Shown one piece after another: positions 1-8,340 of a stretch of 14,706 bases of DNA. Positions within the stretch are counted from its first letter, which is position 1. The number at the start of each line of letters is the position of its first letter. The DNA lies in assembly GCA_035500675.1 (NCBI GenBank), contig DATJXA010000036.1, positions 1 to 14,706 on the forward strand, given 5' to 3'. The DNA is from JAGVPT01 sp035500675. GTDB taxonomy: Bacteria; Bacteroidota; Ignavibacteria; UBA10030; UBA8401. Made by a program: the position numbers and the translations under genes. The notes below the pieces were generated by a model. It made no database searches and had not been told where the DNA came from. It saw nothing but the letters and a program-made list of their open reading frames with translations.

Positions 1-2070
1 TATCGGCAAGTGTGAAAAAGTTTGGAAATAGAGAACGCAACCGTCCCGCCATTTGACCGCATTTTCATGCTGAAGCTGCAACAGCATTTGTTCCGAGTGG
101 AATTCCTCGCTATCAATTTTCCCGTTCTGGGAATTCCAGACTTTCTGTATCTCCTCGACCCCATCAACTCCTTTGTAGTAATGGAGACACAGTTCGTCCC
201 ACAGCGTTTTGCCCGACTTCATCGTATAGGTCCACGGTACATGATGAAACCACAGAAGCTCGTTATCCGGACAAGAGTCGAGGGAAGCAAACTCGTTCGC
301 AACCGGCGGATAGTACTGGTCCACAGCGTCGCTTCCCGTCTTTGTGCGGTCGAAACCAAGCCCGATGCTATCGGCGCGGTGGTAGTACGGCGAGTTCCAG
401 TCTGCATGCTGCGAGTTGGTCACCCACGGTCCGTGATAGACACTCCATCCTCCCAGCATGTTAAGCCCGAGAGGGTCCCGGTAATTTACAATATCCTCTC
501 GCGTTTCCATCATGATGTTCTCGATGGGAGTAATGATCGATTGCTCGTTGGAAAAAGTCATCCTGATCCATTCCTCTGCGATCCCGCGCGAAGTGAGATC
601 GTCATCCCACGCCAAACGACCGAACGCGTACCAGTTTGCTTGTCCGAAGATGTTCCCGGTCCAGCTGCGATCACCGCTGACGTTGGAAACGCCTGCTATG
701 CCTGTAATTTTGTATCCATCAACCGTGCCGTCAATGACCTTTGCGACTGTCGAGCCTTTGCCCTTTGCATACGTATCTGCCATCAAACATTCTTTCCACA
801 TTGGGGCGAGGTACGATAAATCGATATCCTGGCCTAAGGCGCCCGGACCGATATCGAATTCCATCATGAGGGGAGTTTTGGGCATTGCGCCGAACAACGG
901 ACTGAACGGTTCGCGGGGTTGAAAATCAAGCGGGCCATTCTTTACCTGCACTGCAACGTTGTCGTCAAACTTCCCGTCGAGGGGATGAAAAATATCGTAG
1001 GCCTCCTTCGCTCGATCCTGAGGATCATACGCATAGACGAACGCCCGCCACATCACTATGCCGTGATACGGCTTCAAGGCTTCCGCGAGCACATTCGCTC
1101 CGTCCGCCTGTGTTCGCGCATAATCCATCGGGCCCGGTTCGCCTTCCGAATTTGCCTTCACAAGAAATCCCCCGAAATCGGGAATGAGAGAATAAATTTC
1201 TTTGACCTTCTCTCTCCACCACTGCTGTACTTGCGGATCGAACGGGTCAGAAGTCTTCAGGCCCCCCAATTTCTCGGGCGAATCGACATTAGCGCTCAAA
1301 TAAATTTTAATTCCATAAGGGCGGAAGAGATCTGCAAGAACGGCGACCTTTACGAGGTACTCGTGGGTAATGATAAGCGGATCGGCATTGACGTTATTCA
1401 ACACTGTTCCATTGATACCGACCGACGCATTCGCTCGGGCATACTCTACATACTTCTGCTTTATGTAGGTCGGCAGCGTGTGCCAGTCCCAGAGTGAAAT
1501 TCCTCGATAGACCCTTGTTTCGTCAAGATTATCCCAATGGTTTAACATCCTCCGCGCAATTTTTGGGAACGAAACAATTTTCATGTCGGAGATGTCCTCA
1601 CTCGTTTGGAGCAATCTCAGGAAGTGGAACACGCCATAGAGCACTCCGATGTCCTCATTGGCCGTAATGATGATCGTCTTCTTCCCGTCGATGACGGTAT
1701 TTTTGATGATAAAACCTTCGTTACCCGTTTTTTTAAGCTCATCCTTCAGGTCAATTTTTTGCAATAAAGGAGAGGATGTATATTTTCCGATCAATATCAC
1801 TCCGTTTCTGTCTACACTATTGATTTCCGGAATTGTAAAGCCGAGCAGCCCGCTCAACCCCATCTCCATTTCCTTTTTTGCGGTTTCGATCGTTGCCGAT
1901 TCGCCTTGAACGATCGCAGCTTTTATTAACATTTTATCTTCACTTAAATTGTGCTCGTTGGAAATGAGCGTGTATTTTAGCCAAAGTTCGTGGCCGTCAT
2001 CAGCTTGTGTAGACCTCCCCCATGCCGGAAGGCACGTCATAAATGCAATCGCGCAGAGTATTTTATTCAT
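1..2070 (-). CDS. aguA: GH67 alpha-glucuronidase, C-terminus cut by window edge
   Basis: GH67 enzymes release (4-O-methyl-)glucuronic acid from the terminal xylose of xylo-oligosaccharides made by xylanases. The frame is open for 690 codons from ATG 2068-2070 to the left edge. It starts with a signal peptide (about residues 1-23) and ends in the family's conserved RDGCVLYFQTFSHLPI stretch, so only a short tail is probably missing. Other GH67 hallmarks are MLNHWDNLD, GTVLNNVN, FLVKANSEGEPGP, DFQPREP, LFGAMPKTPLMMEF, YLAPMWKE and GIAGVSN. The general acid should be E309 (in ANSE) and one catalytic base D382 (in LDFQ). The usual second carboxylate, a Glu 28 residues after that Asp, appears to be Gly410 (in DIGPGALG). 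The start has no clear Shine-Dalgarno and lies 12 bases after the stop of the upstream propeller gene, so coupled translation is likely. Family assignment is very secure; activity is uncertain because of Gly410. Confidence 0.95.
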   Translation of the reverse strand, partial: MNKILCAIAFMTCLPAWGRSTQADDGHELWLKYTLISNEHNLSEDKMLIKAAIVQGESATIETAKKEMEMGLSGLLGFTIPEINSVDRNGVILIGKYTSSPLLQKIDLKDELKKTGNEGFIIKNTVIDGKKTIIITANEDIGVLYGVFHFLRLLQTSEDISDMKIVSFPKIARRMLNHWDNLDETRVYRGISLWDWHTLPTYIKQKYVEYARANASVGINGTVLNNVNADPLIITHEYLVKVAVLADLFRPYGIKIYLSANVDSPEKLGGLKTSDPFDPQVQQWWREKVKEIYSLIPDFGGFLVKANSEGEPGPMDYARTQADGANVLAEALKPYHGIVMWRAFVYAYDPQDRAKEAYDIFHPLDGKFDDNVAVQVKNGPLDFQPREPFSPLFGAMPKTPLMMEFDIGPGALGQDIDLSYLAPMWKECLMADTYAKGKGSTVAKVIDGTVDGYKITGIAGVSNVSGDRSWTGNIFGQANWYAFGRLAWDDDLTSRGIAEEWIRMTFSNEQSIITPIENIMMETREDIVNYRDPLGLNMLGGWSVYHGPWVTNSQHADWNSPYYHRADSIGLGFDRTKTGSDAVDQYYPPVANEFASLDSCPDNELLWFHHVPWTYTMKSGKTLWDELCLHYYKGVDGVEEIQKVWNSQNGKIDSEEFHSEQMLLQLQHENAVKWRDGCVLYFQTFSHLPI

Positions 2071-2082
2071 TCGTGTTCTGTC

Positions 2083-4425
2083 TTATTTGAGGAGTAATAG
2101 TTTCTTCGTTGCGCTGAACCTTCCCGCCTCGAGACGGTAGAAATACACGCCGCTCGCAAATTGCGATGCATTCCAGTTAGCGGTATACGTTCCGGGATTC
2201 AGGCGTTCCGATAACGGCGTCGCAACTTTCGCTCCGAGCACGTTGAAAATTTTAAGAGATACAAAACTCGTTGCAGGGATGGAAAATTTTATGGTCGTTT
2301 GAGGATTAAAAGGATTCGGATAATTTTGGCTGAGATCATACTTTGCAGGAAGCGCATCGTTTGTCATGCTATGCCCGACGGAAGTGATCTCCGATAAGGG
2401 GCGTTTCCATAGGCCGTTTGAGGTCGAAGCAAATAGATATGAACCGGAGACAAAGAGAGACTGAACGAAAACATTATTCATTCCGAGGCTTACATCATCC
2501 CAGTTCGTCCCATAGTCGCTCGACCGGAAGATGCCGCTGTCGGTGGCAGCGAACACAAAAGATCCCGAAGTGGCAAACCCAAACACCGACCTACCCATTA
2601 ACGACGAATTAGCGAGGTCCCACGACGAGTCGTTCTGAACAAGGTGATAAATTCCGCCACCGTTGGCAATCCATAAATACTCCAGCGATTCGCCAAATTC
2701 GAGCGCTTGCATTCCTACTATCAAATGTGGGCCGACCGAACAGAGGGCGGTAATCAACGAAAGGGTATCGGTAAGAGAAAATACCGATTTTGTCGAATCC
2801 AAAGGCGATCTAACGATGCCCCAAGTTGCACCGTTATCCGTCGAGACCTGAATCAAGTTGACGAGGTAGGCAGCTCTTCCTAAAAAAATCTCGTTGCCGC
2901 CGCCGATATAGATCTTATCGCCGTTAGAACACAACGCTCTCATATACACTGAGGTGGTGTCGACGGATGACCAAGTGTCGCCTTCGTCTGTCGAACGGTA
3001 GACGAGCAGATTAGGCAATCCCGATCTCCATGCACTTACGAAGACGGCAGACGGACTCGATCTCATCAATCCTAAATTCCACGTTGAATCATCGTACGTC
3101 GTCGCCCAACTTGAACCGGCGTCCGTGGATGCAAGAGAAATAAAGTTTGATCGTGCATACGGCGGCGGGCTCCACGCCGCCAAGGCTATGAGATGGAGTC
3201 CGTTGGAATTGTTCCGGGCAGTCGCCAGTGAAGCAATCTGAGCGTTGTGATCCAGGTAACCAGAATACAGCTGCATCCAGCTCTGGCCGTCATCCGTTGA
3301 TCGGTACATCAAGCTCTGGTATTTGTAATCGAATTTCTGCGAACTTCTGCCCCTTGCTCCGCCTGCTAGGTACGACCCGTTTGAAGAAGCTGCGAATAAA
3401 TCGGACCCGTCTGATGCAAACGTCCATTGAGAGGGACCCAATGTTTGCAACCACGAGTCGCCAAAATCTGATGAAAAAAATACGCCGCCCCCAGTCCCCG
3501 CAAAAAGTATGGTCTGCCCGTTGGTTCCTTCTGTCTTGAATGCAAGGGAAGAGACAAGAGTAGAAGTTAGGCCATTGTTCGCCGCCGCCCAGTGTGCCCC
3601 ATTATCCGATGAGCGAAACACGCCGGAATCCGTTCCGGCCATCACATAGGCATTCCCGTAATCAATCGGACTGATAACAATCGAGTTAATCGAATTGCAA
3701 TGGAGGGAAGCGCTGTCTGACCAGGTCAATCCGGCATCCGTCGATGACAGGACGTAACAGTCTGGTAATGATGTTATCCCGGCAAAAGCCCGATTACCGG
3801 AAAGAGCAAATGGGTTACCAGATCCCCAACTCGGTTGACTTCCAATAACAAAATTCCATGTCAAACCATAATCGGTAGAACGGTATATCCCGTCATCACT
3901 GCACGCGAGAACGACGGAATCTTCCATGGCTATAGAACTTACCGCGTATGGTGTTGCCAATTGCGCCCAGCTTACCCCGTTGTCGGTGGACCGGTACGTG
4001 GTAGACGTCACGTTTCCACCGAGGATATAGTTGCCGCTTGCCGCGACGACACGCGGCGTTTGGAACATGCCCCCTGGAATTGCCGCATCTTTCCAGTCGG
4101 CGCCGTCATCCGACGTAACATATACATTCGTTTCTGAGAAAGCCGCGATCACAGACTGGCCATTGACGGTCATTGACCACACGGTCGGTTGGGTAGCCCT
4201 TGCAGGGAGAACGGGATTGACTTCCTGCCAAGTGAGACCGTTATCGGTAGATCTGTACACACCGTCCACCGTTCCGGCAAACAAATCCGACCCCTTAACG
4301 CAGAGGGCATACACTTCATTTAAAGAAGTGCCCGGCATGGTTGTGCTTACCCATTGGGCATAGAGCGGATTTATTTTGATGAAAAGAACCAGGCACGATA
4401 TGAAAGACAAACCGCGTAGTTTCAT
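2083..4425 (-). CDS. Secreted Asp-box (BNR) beta-propeller protein with T9SS sorting domain
   Basis: This is a 780-aa protein with a signal peptide (about residues 1-24, ending LYAQ). About twelve Asp boxes of the form S-T/S-D-x-G-x-x-W follow (for example RSTDNGLTW, RSTDYGLTW, SSTDAGLTW, RSSDYGTNW), spread over residues 55-670. Such repeats build beta-propellers like those of sialidases, Ycf48/VPS10-like proteins and GH74 xyloglucanases; the number here would suit two propellers. The C-terminal ~90 residues form a T9SS type A sorting domain (QNYPNPFNP at about 700-708, end KKLLLLK), so the product should reach the cell surface. I see no sialidase RIP motif and cannot name catalytic residues, so enzyme or binding function is open. 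A GTG start at 4437 is possible, but GGTGAGAAG looks like the Shine-Dalgarno for ATG 4423-4425, which I chose. It is tightly followed by GH67, which suggests a role in glucuronoxylan use. Confidence 0.9.
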   Translation of the reverse strand: MKLRGLSFISCLVLFIKINPLYAQWVSTTMPGTSLNEVYALCVKGSDLFAGTVDGVYRSTDNGLTWQEVNPVLPARATQPTVWSMTVNGQSVIAAFSETNVYVTSDDGADWKDAAIPGGMFQTPRVVAASGNYILGGNVTSTTYRSTDNGVSWAQLATPYAVSSIAMEDSVVLACSDDGIYRSTDYGLTWNFVIGSQPSWGSGNPFALSGNRAFAGITSLPDCYVLSSTDAGLTWSDSASLHCNSINSIVISPIDYGNAYVMAGTDSGVFRSSDNGAHWAAANNGLTSTLVSSLAFKTEGTNGQTILFAGTGGGVFFSSDFGDSWLQTLGPSQWTFASDGSDLFAASSNGSYLAGGARGRSSQKFDYKYQSLMYRSTDDGQSWMQLYSGYLDHNAQIASLATARNNSNGLHLIALAAWSPPPYARSNFISLASTDAGSSWATTYDDSTWNLGLMRSSPSAVFVSAWRSGLPNLLVYRSTDEGDTWSSVDTTSVYMRALCSNGDKIYIGGGNEIFLGRAAYLVNLIQVSTDNGATWGIVRSPLDSTKSVFSLTDTLSLITALCSVGPHLIVGMQALEFGESLEYLWIANGGGIYHLVQNDSSWDLANSSLMGRSVFGFATSGSFVFAATDSGIFRSSDYGTNWDDVSLGMNNVFVQSLFVSGSYLFASTSNGLWKRPLSEITSVGHSMTNDALPAKYDLSQNYPNPFNPQTTIKFSIPATSFVSLKIFNVLGAKVATPLSERLNPGTYTANWNASQFASGVYFYRLEAGRFSATKKLLLLK

Positions 4426-4453
4426 GAGACTTCTCACCGGTTAGATTTCTTTC

Positions 4454-4465
4454 AGGTATGACAAG
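4454..4465. promoter_or_regulatory. Candidate GntR-type operator upstream of the propeller-GH67 pair
   Basis: Plus-strand aggtatgacaag (minus-strand CTTGTCATACCT) lies 28 bases before the chosen ATG of the beta-propeller gene, in a 167-base gap after GH30. It matches 10 of 12 bases of the site before GH10. The gap otherwise shows no gene and no clear terminator. Confidence 0.3.
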
Positions 4466-4592
4466 TCAAATGCAGAACGATGAATTGTCGGAGATTGAGA
4501 CAATCCATTTTGCTCATGGACTTCAGTCGTGCGAATTTCCTCGCTGATAAAAATCGTCTACTGTCTTCATCGAGAGCGCTTGTCGAGCAGTT

Positions 4593-6473
4593 TCACCACG
4601 ACACAAACGTCGTGACGCTTGACGGTTCCAACGTGGCGCTAAAGTTGCCGTTGGAAACCGTAAAGTCGTTTCCTTCCAAACAGTTCTTGGTGGCCGATGT
4701 GACGAATGAAGCGAAATGGTCCGCCGTGCCGTTCATGAGACTAAAATTCATGTTCACCGAAGACGAACCCATGTTCACCACAACGATCACGATATTCGCA
4801 CCTTCTTTGTATGCGGTCACGTACGCATTCGTCCCGCTGCTCACATTAAGGGTCGAATACACCCGATGGAATCCCGGCCGAACAAATCGAGCATACTGAG
4901 ACATGATGTAGCCTCGCTTGGTGATATTGCCATTTTCATCGATCGGACCGTAAAATCTCACGATATACCACCAGATATACGCGCTCATATTTGCACTCAT
5001 GCAATCGTTGATCTCTTTGCCAACGGGGAGTGCAGCAGGCCAGACATTGCCCGAATCTGTAGACGTGGTGAGGTGTTCGGTCATCCAGATTTCTTTTCCC
5101 TTGCTGGCCGCCAAAGGATACGATGCGGGGGTCGCACCGTAAATGTGCCCGCCGACGAAGGCGACATTGGCAGCTGCCGAGGGATCGTTGAGAGTCGAAT
5201 CTGAGAGTTGGTGAGTGAAACTCTCGGATTCCGGCATAAAGATCGGCGTGCCCACCGACGCAGCGTTGTTTTTCATGAAGTTGAGGAATTGCGTTGCATT
5301 CCAAAAGCACGACTCATACGTCACGTTTGCATCGGGTTCATTCTGAACTGAAATGGCGTAGAGTGACACTCCGTGAGTCGTCATGGTATCGGCAAACGCT
5401 TGAAGATGGGAAGCGTACGCAGCATACGCGCTTGGAATAAGGTAACCGCCCGCTATGGCATTGTTGGTCTTCATCCAGGTGGGAGGCGTCCATGGGGTTG
5501 CGATAATTTTCGCTCCATAGGATTGTGCTAACTTTGCGGAAGCGATATCGATTGAAAATTGCGTCGAGTCGGGTGGAATGCGAAGGCGCATGATCGAGAA
5601 CCCGAGGTTGCCGGTGCTGTCATACGCAGTCTGCACTTCCGCGGTGGTCATGTCCGGTCGCCAGCCAACGATGTTCGCCGCCCCAAACCCGCGGATAGTC
5701 TGTTCGGCACTATCGAGGTAGACGATCGCATGAGGCGCCGCGCTGACTGTATAATTCAGCGTCGTATCGCTGCTAACTCCGACATTATTGAATTGCATGG
5801 GAATAATTATAGGCGACGTGTTATTCATGTTCGTAATGAGAACGTTGAATGTCCCGCCGGCGAGAATCGCGTCCGCTCCTTTGGCCCCGCTTTCGTACGT
5901 TTGCGATGAGATCATGCCTGGCAGCGTTATCGAAGTCGTACTTTGCCCCATGCCAAACACCATTTTCTTGACCTCTGATTTGCCTTGAGCTTGCAAGCGA
6001 TAAAAATAGACCCCCGGAGCCACTATCTCCCCAAACTCGCTCCTTCCGTCCCACACGACCCCGTGCGCTCCCGCGGATTGAAGGCCGACGTTGAAGCTTC
6101 GGATTTTTCTTCCGAGGATATCATAGATGGTCACCTTCACGTCCGATTGTTTGTTGATCTGGTACGGTATTGCTGTCGACGACGAAAACGGGTTAGGGTA
6201 ATTTTGCTCTAATGCAAAATCGGTAGGGACGGCGTTGTTCGGCTTGACAGACGTGATCGTCAGATTCAGCTGATAATTTCCAGACGAATCGGTCAGCGCA
6301 GAGAATTGCGTGGCGGTGTCGCTCGAATTGATAAAAGTCACGGATGCGAATTTTACCGCTCCGCCGCGTATCGCCACATTTCCTTTGACGATGAACGACT
6401 GCGCAGAGACGCTAAAAGGAACTGCCGCGAGTATTGCTAGAGCAAACGAAAGAAACTTTTTAACGGTCTTCAT
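4593..6473 (-). CDS. GH30 (subfamily 8-like) glucuronoxylanase with internal sorting-like module
   Basis: GH30_8 enzymes cut the beta-1,4-xylan backbone at sites set by a glucuronic acid branch. The 626-aa product has a signal peptide (about 1-25), a short carboxypeptidase-regulatory-like beta domain (26-80), a T9SS-CTD/FlgD-like module (about 83-175: QNYPNPFSSS, GVYFYRLQAQ, VKKMVFG), a second beta linker (176-245) and the GH30 catalytic unit (about 247-626). Likely acid/base is E379 (SVQNEPD) and nucleophile E466 (WMTEHLT). WWYIVRFYGP, KRGY and QYARFVRPG match GH30_8. R506, in the VRFY part, appears to occupy the position of the Arg that contacts methylglucuronic acid in characterised members. 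The protein ends in the usual side beta-sandwich (SSVTTFVSW) with no terminal CTD. The ATG at 6473 has GAGGCG upstream and leads straight into the signal peptide. An in-frame ATG at 6566 overlaps the preceding stop as ATGA but would add 31 residues ahead of the signal peptide. Confidence 0.93.
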   Translation of the reverse strand: MKTVKKFLSFALAILAAVPFSVSAQSFIVKGNVAIRGGAVKFASVTFINSSDTATQFSALTDSSGNYQLNLTITSVKPNNAVPTDFALEQNYPNPFSSSTAIPYQINKQSDVKVTIYDILGRKIRSFNVGLQSAGAHGVVWDGRSEFGEIVAPGVYFYRLQAQGKSEVKKMVFGMGQSTTSITLPGMISSQTYESGAKGADAILAGGTFNVLITNMNNTSPIIIPMQFNNVGVSSDTTLNYTVSAAPHAIVYLDSAEQTIRGFGAANIVGWRPDMTTAEVQTAYDSTGNLGFSIMRLRIPPDSTQFSIDIASAKLAQSYGAKIIATPWTPPTWMKTNNAIAGGYLIPSAYAAYASHLQAFADTMTTHGVSLYAISVQNEPDANVTYESCFWNATQFLNFMKNNAASVGTPIFMPESESFTHQLSDSTLNDPSAAANVAFVGGHIYGATPASYPLAASKGKEIWMTEHLTTSTDSGNVWPAALPVGKEINDCMSANMSAYIWWYIVRFYGPIDENGNITKRGYIMSQYARFVRPGFHRVYSTLNVSSGTNAYVTAYKEGANIVIVVVNMGSSSVNMNFSLMNGTADHFASFVTSATKNCLEGNDFTVSNGNFSATLEPSSVTTFVSW

Positions 6474-6562
6474 AATTTTTCGCCTCATGTTTTGCTGCAT
6501 GACAGGTGACGACCTCTCTGGGATCTTGGTCATGACATCGGCAGCCCCGTTCAGTCGCGATA

Positions 6563-7090
6563 TCATTTCAACAGCAGCATTGTTTTTATTTGATGATAGC
6601 CCCCTGCCCTTAATTCACAAAAATAGACTCCGCTCGACAATTTTTTTGCATTCCATTGCACCGAATGTTCCCCGCTTTCTTCCTCGCGATCCACTAATCT
6701 CGCGACTTCCATCCCGAGCTCGTTGTACACCTTTAAGGAAACAAAACTGTGTACCGGTAATTGATAACTGATCGTTGTACTCGGGTTGAACGGGTTCGGA
6801 TAGTTCTGATTCAGCACAAAGGTCTTCGGACTATTCCCTTCCTCGTCCCTAACGCCTGTCACTACTAATCCGCCCACAGCGGCGCTCAGGTCGCTTAACG
6901 CCTTAGCTAACGCGGTGTCCGCCGATACGGAAACGGAATACTCTTGAGTCATCGCATTTTGAGCTGATGTAAGCGCAGTTGTCAATGCCGCCCATGATCC
7001 TGCCGTATAGTTGCCCTGCTGGAGACTGTCCGCATAAGAAATGAGGGAGTCCAATGCATTATAGTGTAGCCCCGACGTCTGCCGCGGCAT
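6563..7090 (-). pseudogene. Frame-shifted C-terminal part of the GH10 xylanase: FIVAR-like helices plus T9SS sorting domain
   Basis: This frame overlaps the GH10 frame by 32 bases and continues it. Counting from an ATG at 7088-7090, residues about 11-75 resemble a FIVAR-type three-helix module: an LDSLISYADSL helix, then NYTAGSWAALTTAL, then ALAKALSDLSAAVGGL. Residues 88-175 are a T9SS type A sorting domain (QNYPNPFNP, SSGVYF, end MLLLK). It has no signal peptide of its own, so it makes little sense as a separate secreted gene. Dropping one G from the GGGG at 7070-7073 (coding strand) joins the frames as ...FYAAADVGLHYNALDSL..., a natural linker. I therefore read it as the tail of the upstream xylanase, separated by a real frameshift, a sequencing or assembly indel, or, less likely, recoding. 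It stops at TGA 6563-6565, 89 bases before the GH30 start. Confidence 0.85.
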
Positions 7091-8309
7091 AAAATGCCGG
7101 CTTGCATTGATTATGACTATCCCACAACGACGTAGCGCCGGTAGAGACGAACGTATATTGATCGTTCAACCCGTCTTTTGTCACGTTGATAATTTTGCCC
7201 CTACCGGACCGATAACTCCGTTCGACGAAGCACTTGAACAATTGACCGTACTGGTTTGCCTGCTGCGCCAGCACGGAAGCGGACGGAGTAGAGGTATTGG
7301 TGTTGACGTCCAATTCGGTGACTGCCATTTCGTTGCATATCGGATAGAATTTATTGTATGAGTTTATAAAATTTTGCGCAGTCGGCACTGTAATGCTGTT
7401 GTGATTCTGCATTCCTATTCCGTCAAGATAGCCGGCCTGATAGATCGGCGTTAAGAGTCTCACGATGCCATCGGCTTTTGCCGACACGTCCGTGTTGTAA
7501 TCGTTGTAATAGAGTTTGATCTGCGTCTCGCCGAATTGAACGGTGTATTGACGGGCAAGTTGAAAAGCGGTCATGATGTATGTCGAGTCTCCAAAAACCG
7601 TGTACCATTCATTACCGCTCGTCCGGACTTTGTCGGTCCCATCGTCGATCGCTTCATTGACAATATCAATGGCCGATAATAATCCGGGCCAGCCATTATG
7701 GATAGTGCTGATGATACTTTTAAGATAATTATCCAATCGCGCGGTCATCTTATCTTTCGTTAAATACGCCCCATTGCTGGTATAGCCCGTCCGGAAAAAT
7801 TGAGTCGGGGTCTGATTGTGCCATATCAAAGTATGTCCGCGAAACGTAAATCCTTGCCTTTGCGCCCAATTCAATTGTGCGATCAGGTCCCCGTTAAAGG
7901 CGATAATGGGATGTGTATTAATAGAGTCTTTGACTGTACTGTCGGTCGCTGCCGCATAAGCCGACGCACTTGACGTGATATCCACGGTATACTGAGGTTT
8001 CATATTATTGCCGGGGGTCATGCTATTCATGTGAAATTTCACAAGATAACCCCCGTTGGGCGTTACAACCATCGATTGCCCCGGCACGGGAGGATCAGTC
8101 GAGAAACCGATGTTCCTGTAGGACAGGATACATCCGATATAAAAATCGTGGGCATAAACATTTTTAAGTTCGGGTACGTTGGTCTGGATCGTATCTGTTT
8201 GAGCGACGGTCTTTCCCGGAAAGAGTCCCAAAAAAATTAATGAGAGAGCGAAGGACAATGTTGCCGCGTGTTTTTTATTTCTGTCCAAAATTCGTAATCC
8301 TTTTTTCAT
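7059..8309 (-). CDS. GH10 endo-1,4-beta-xylanase, catalytic part (frame ends early)
   Basis: GH10 enzymes hydrolyse internal beta-1,4 bonds of xylan and tolerate side chains, producing aldouronic acids that GH67 can use. The 416-aa frame has a signal peptide (about 1-37, ending TVAQ) and a complete GH10 barrel: FHMNSMTPGNNMKP near the substrate-binding strand 1-2 region, FRGHTLIWHNQTP, acid/base E219 in DIVNEAID, YYNDYNT, GIGMQNH, and nucleophile E332 in AVTELDVN. It ends with the usual KPAFYA. The last six residues (DVGATL) are probably frameshift product. I chose ATG 8307-8309 because GGAAGGA sits a few bases upstream and the signal peptide starts there; the TTG at 8339 would add ten residues. 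Upstream is the palindrome-rich spacer and a candidate GntR-type operator. The sorting domain follows in another frame (6563-7090). The family call is very secure. Confidence 0.95.
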   Translation of the reverse strand: MKKGLRILDRNKKHAATLSFALSLIFLGLFPGKTVAQTDTIQTNVPELKNVYAHDFYIGCILSYRNIGFSTDPPVPGQSMVVTPNGGYLVKFHMNSMTPGNNMKPQYTVDITSSASAYAAATDSTVKDSINTHPIIAFNGDLIAQLNWAQRQGFTFRGHTLIWHNQTPTQFFRTGYTSNGAYLTKDKMTARLDNYLKSIISTIHNGWPGLLSAIDIVNEAIDDGTDKVRTSGNEWYTVFGDSTYIMTAFQLARQYTVQFGETQIKLYYNDYNTDVSAKADGIVRLLTPIYQAGYLDGIGMQNHNSITVPTAQNFINSYNKFYPICNEMAVTELDVNTNTSTPSASVLAQQANQYGQLFKCFVERSYRSGRGKIINVTKDGLNDQYTFVSTGATSLWDSHNQCKPAFYAAADVGATL

Positions 8310-8328
8310 TTCATCCTTCCATTTTGTG

Positions 8329-8340
8329 AAGTATGACAAC
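8329..8340. promoter_or_regulatory. Candidate GntR-type operator upstream of GH10
   Basis: Plus-strand aagtatgacaac (minus-strand GTTGTCATACTT) lies 20 bases before the GH10 ATG. It fits the FadR-subfamily GntR operator form (t-GT-N-AC-a) and shares the nine bases GTATGACAA with a site upstream of the propeller gene. Because it lies so close to the start codon it would be in the 5' leader or at the transcription start. This is inference from two matches only. Confidence 0.3.

Noticed and set aside
22..1497. Plus-strand frames of 265 and 192 codons at the left end
   Set aside because: The minus strand encodes an unmistakable GH67 through this whole region; the plus frames are its shadows.
4426..4437. 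GTG start for the propeller gene
   Set aside because: The GTG lies inside the Shine-Dalgarno-like GGTGAGAAG that precedes a good ATG four codons later.
6474..6562. Terminator or small gene between the GH10 tail and GH30
   Set aside because: No stem with a U-tract is visible in these 89 bases; only a gtcatgac palindrome (6529-6536) and the GH30 ribosome site.
7059..7090. Programmed ribosomal frameshifting in GH10
   Set aside because: No classic slippery heptamer or prfB-like stop context was found; a one-base indel in the G4 run explains it more simply. Kept only as a minor alternative.
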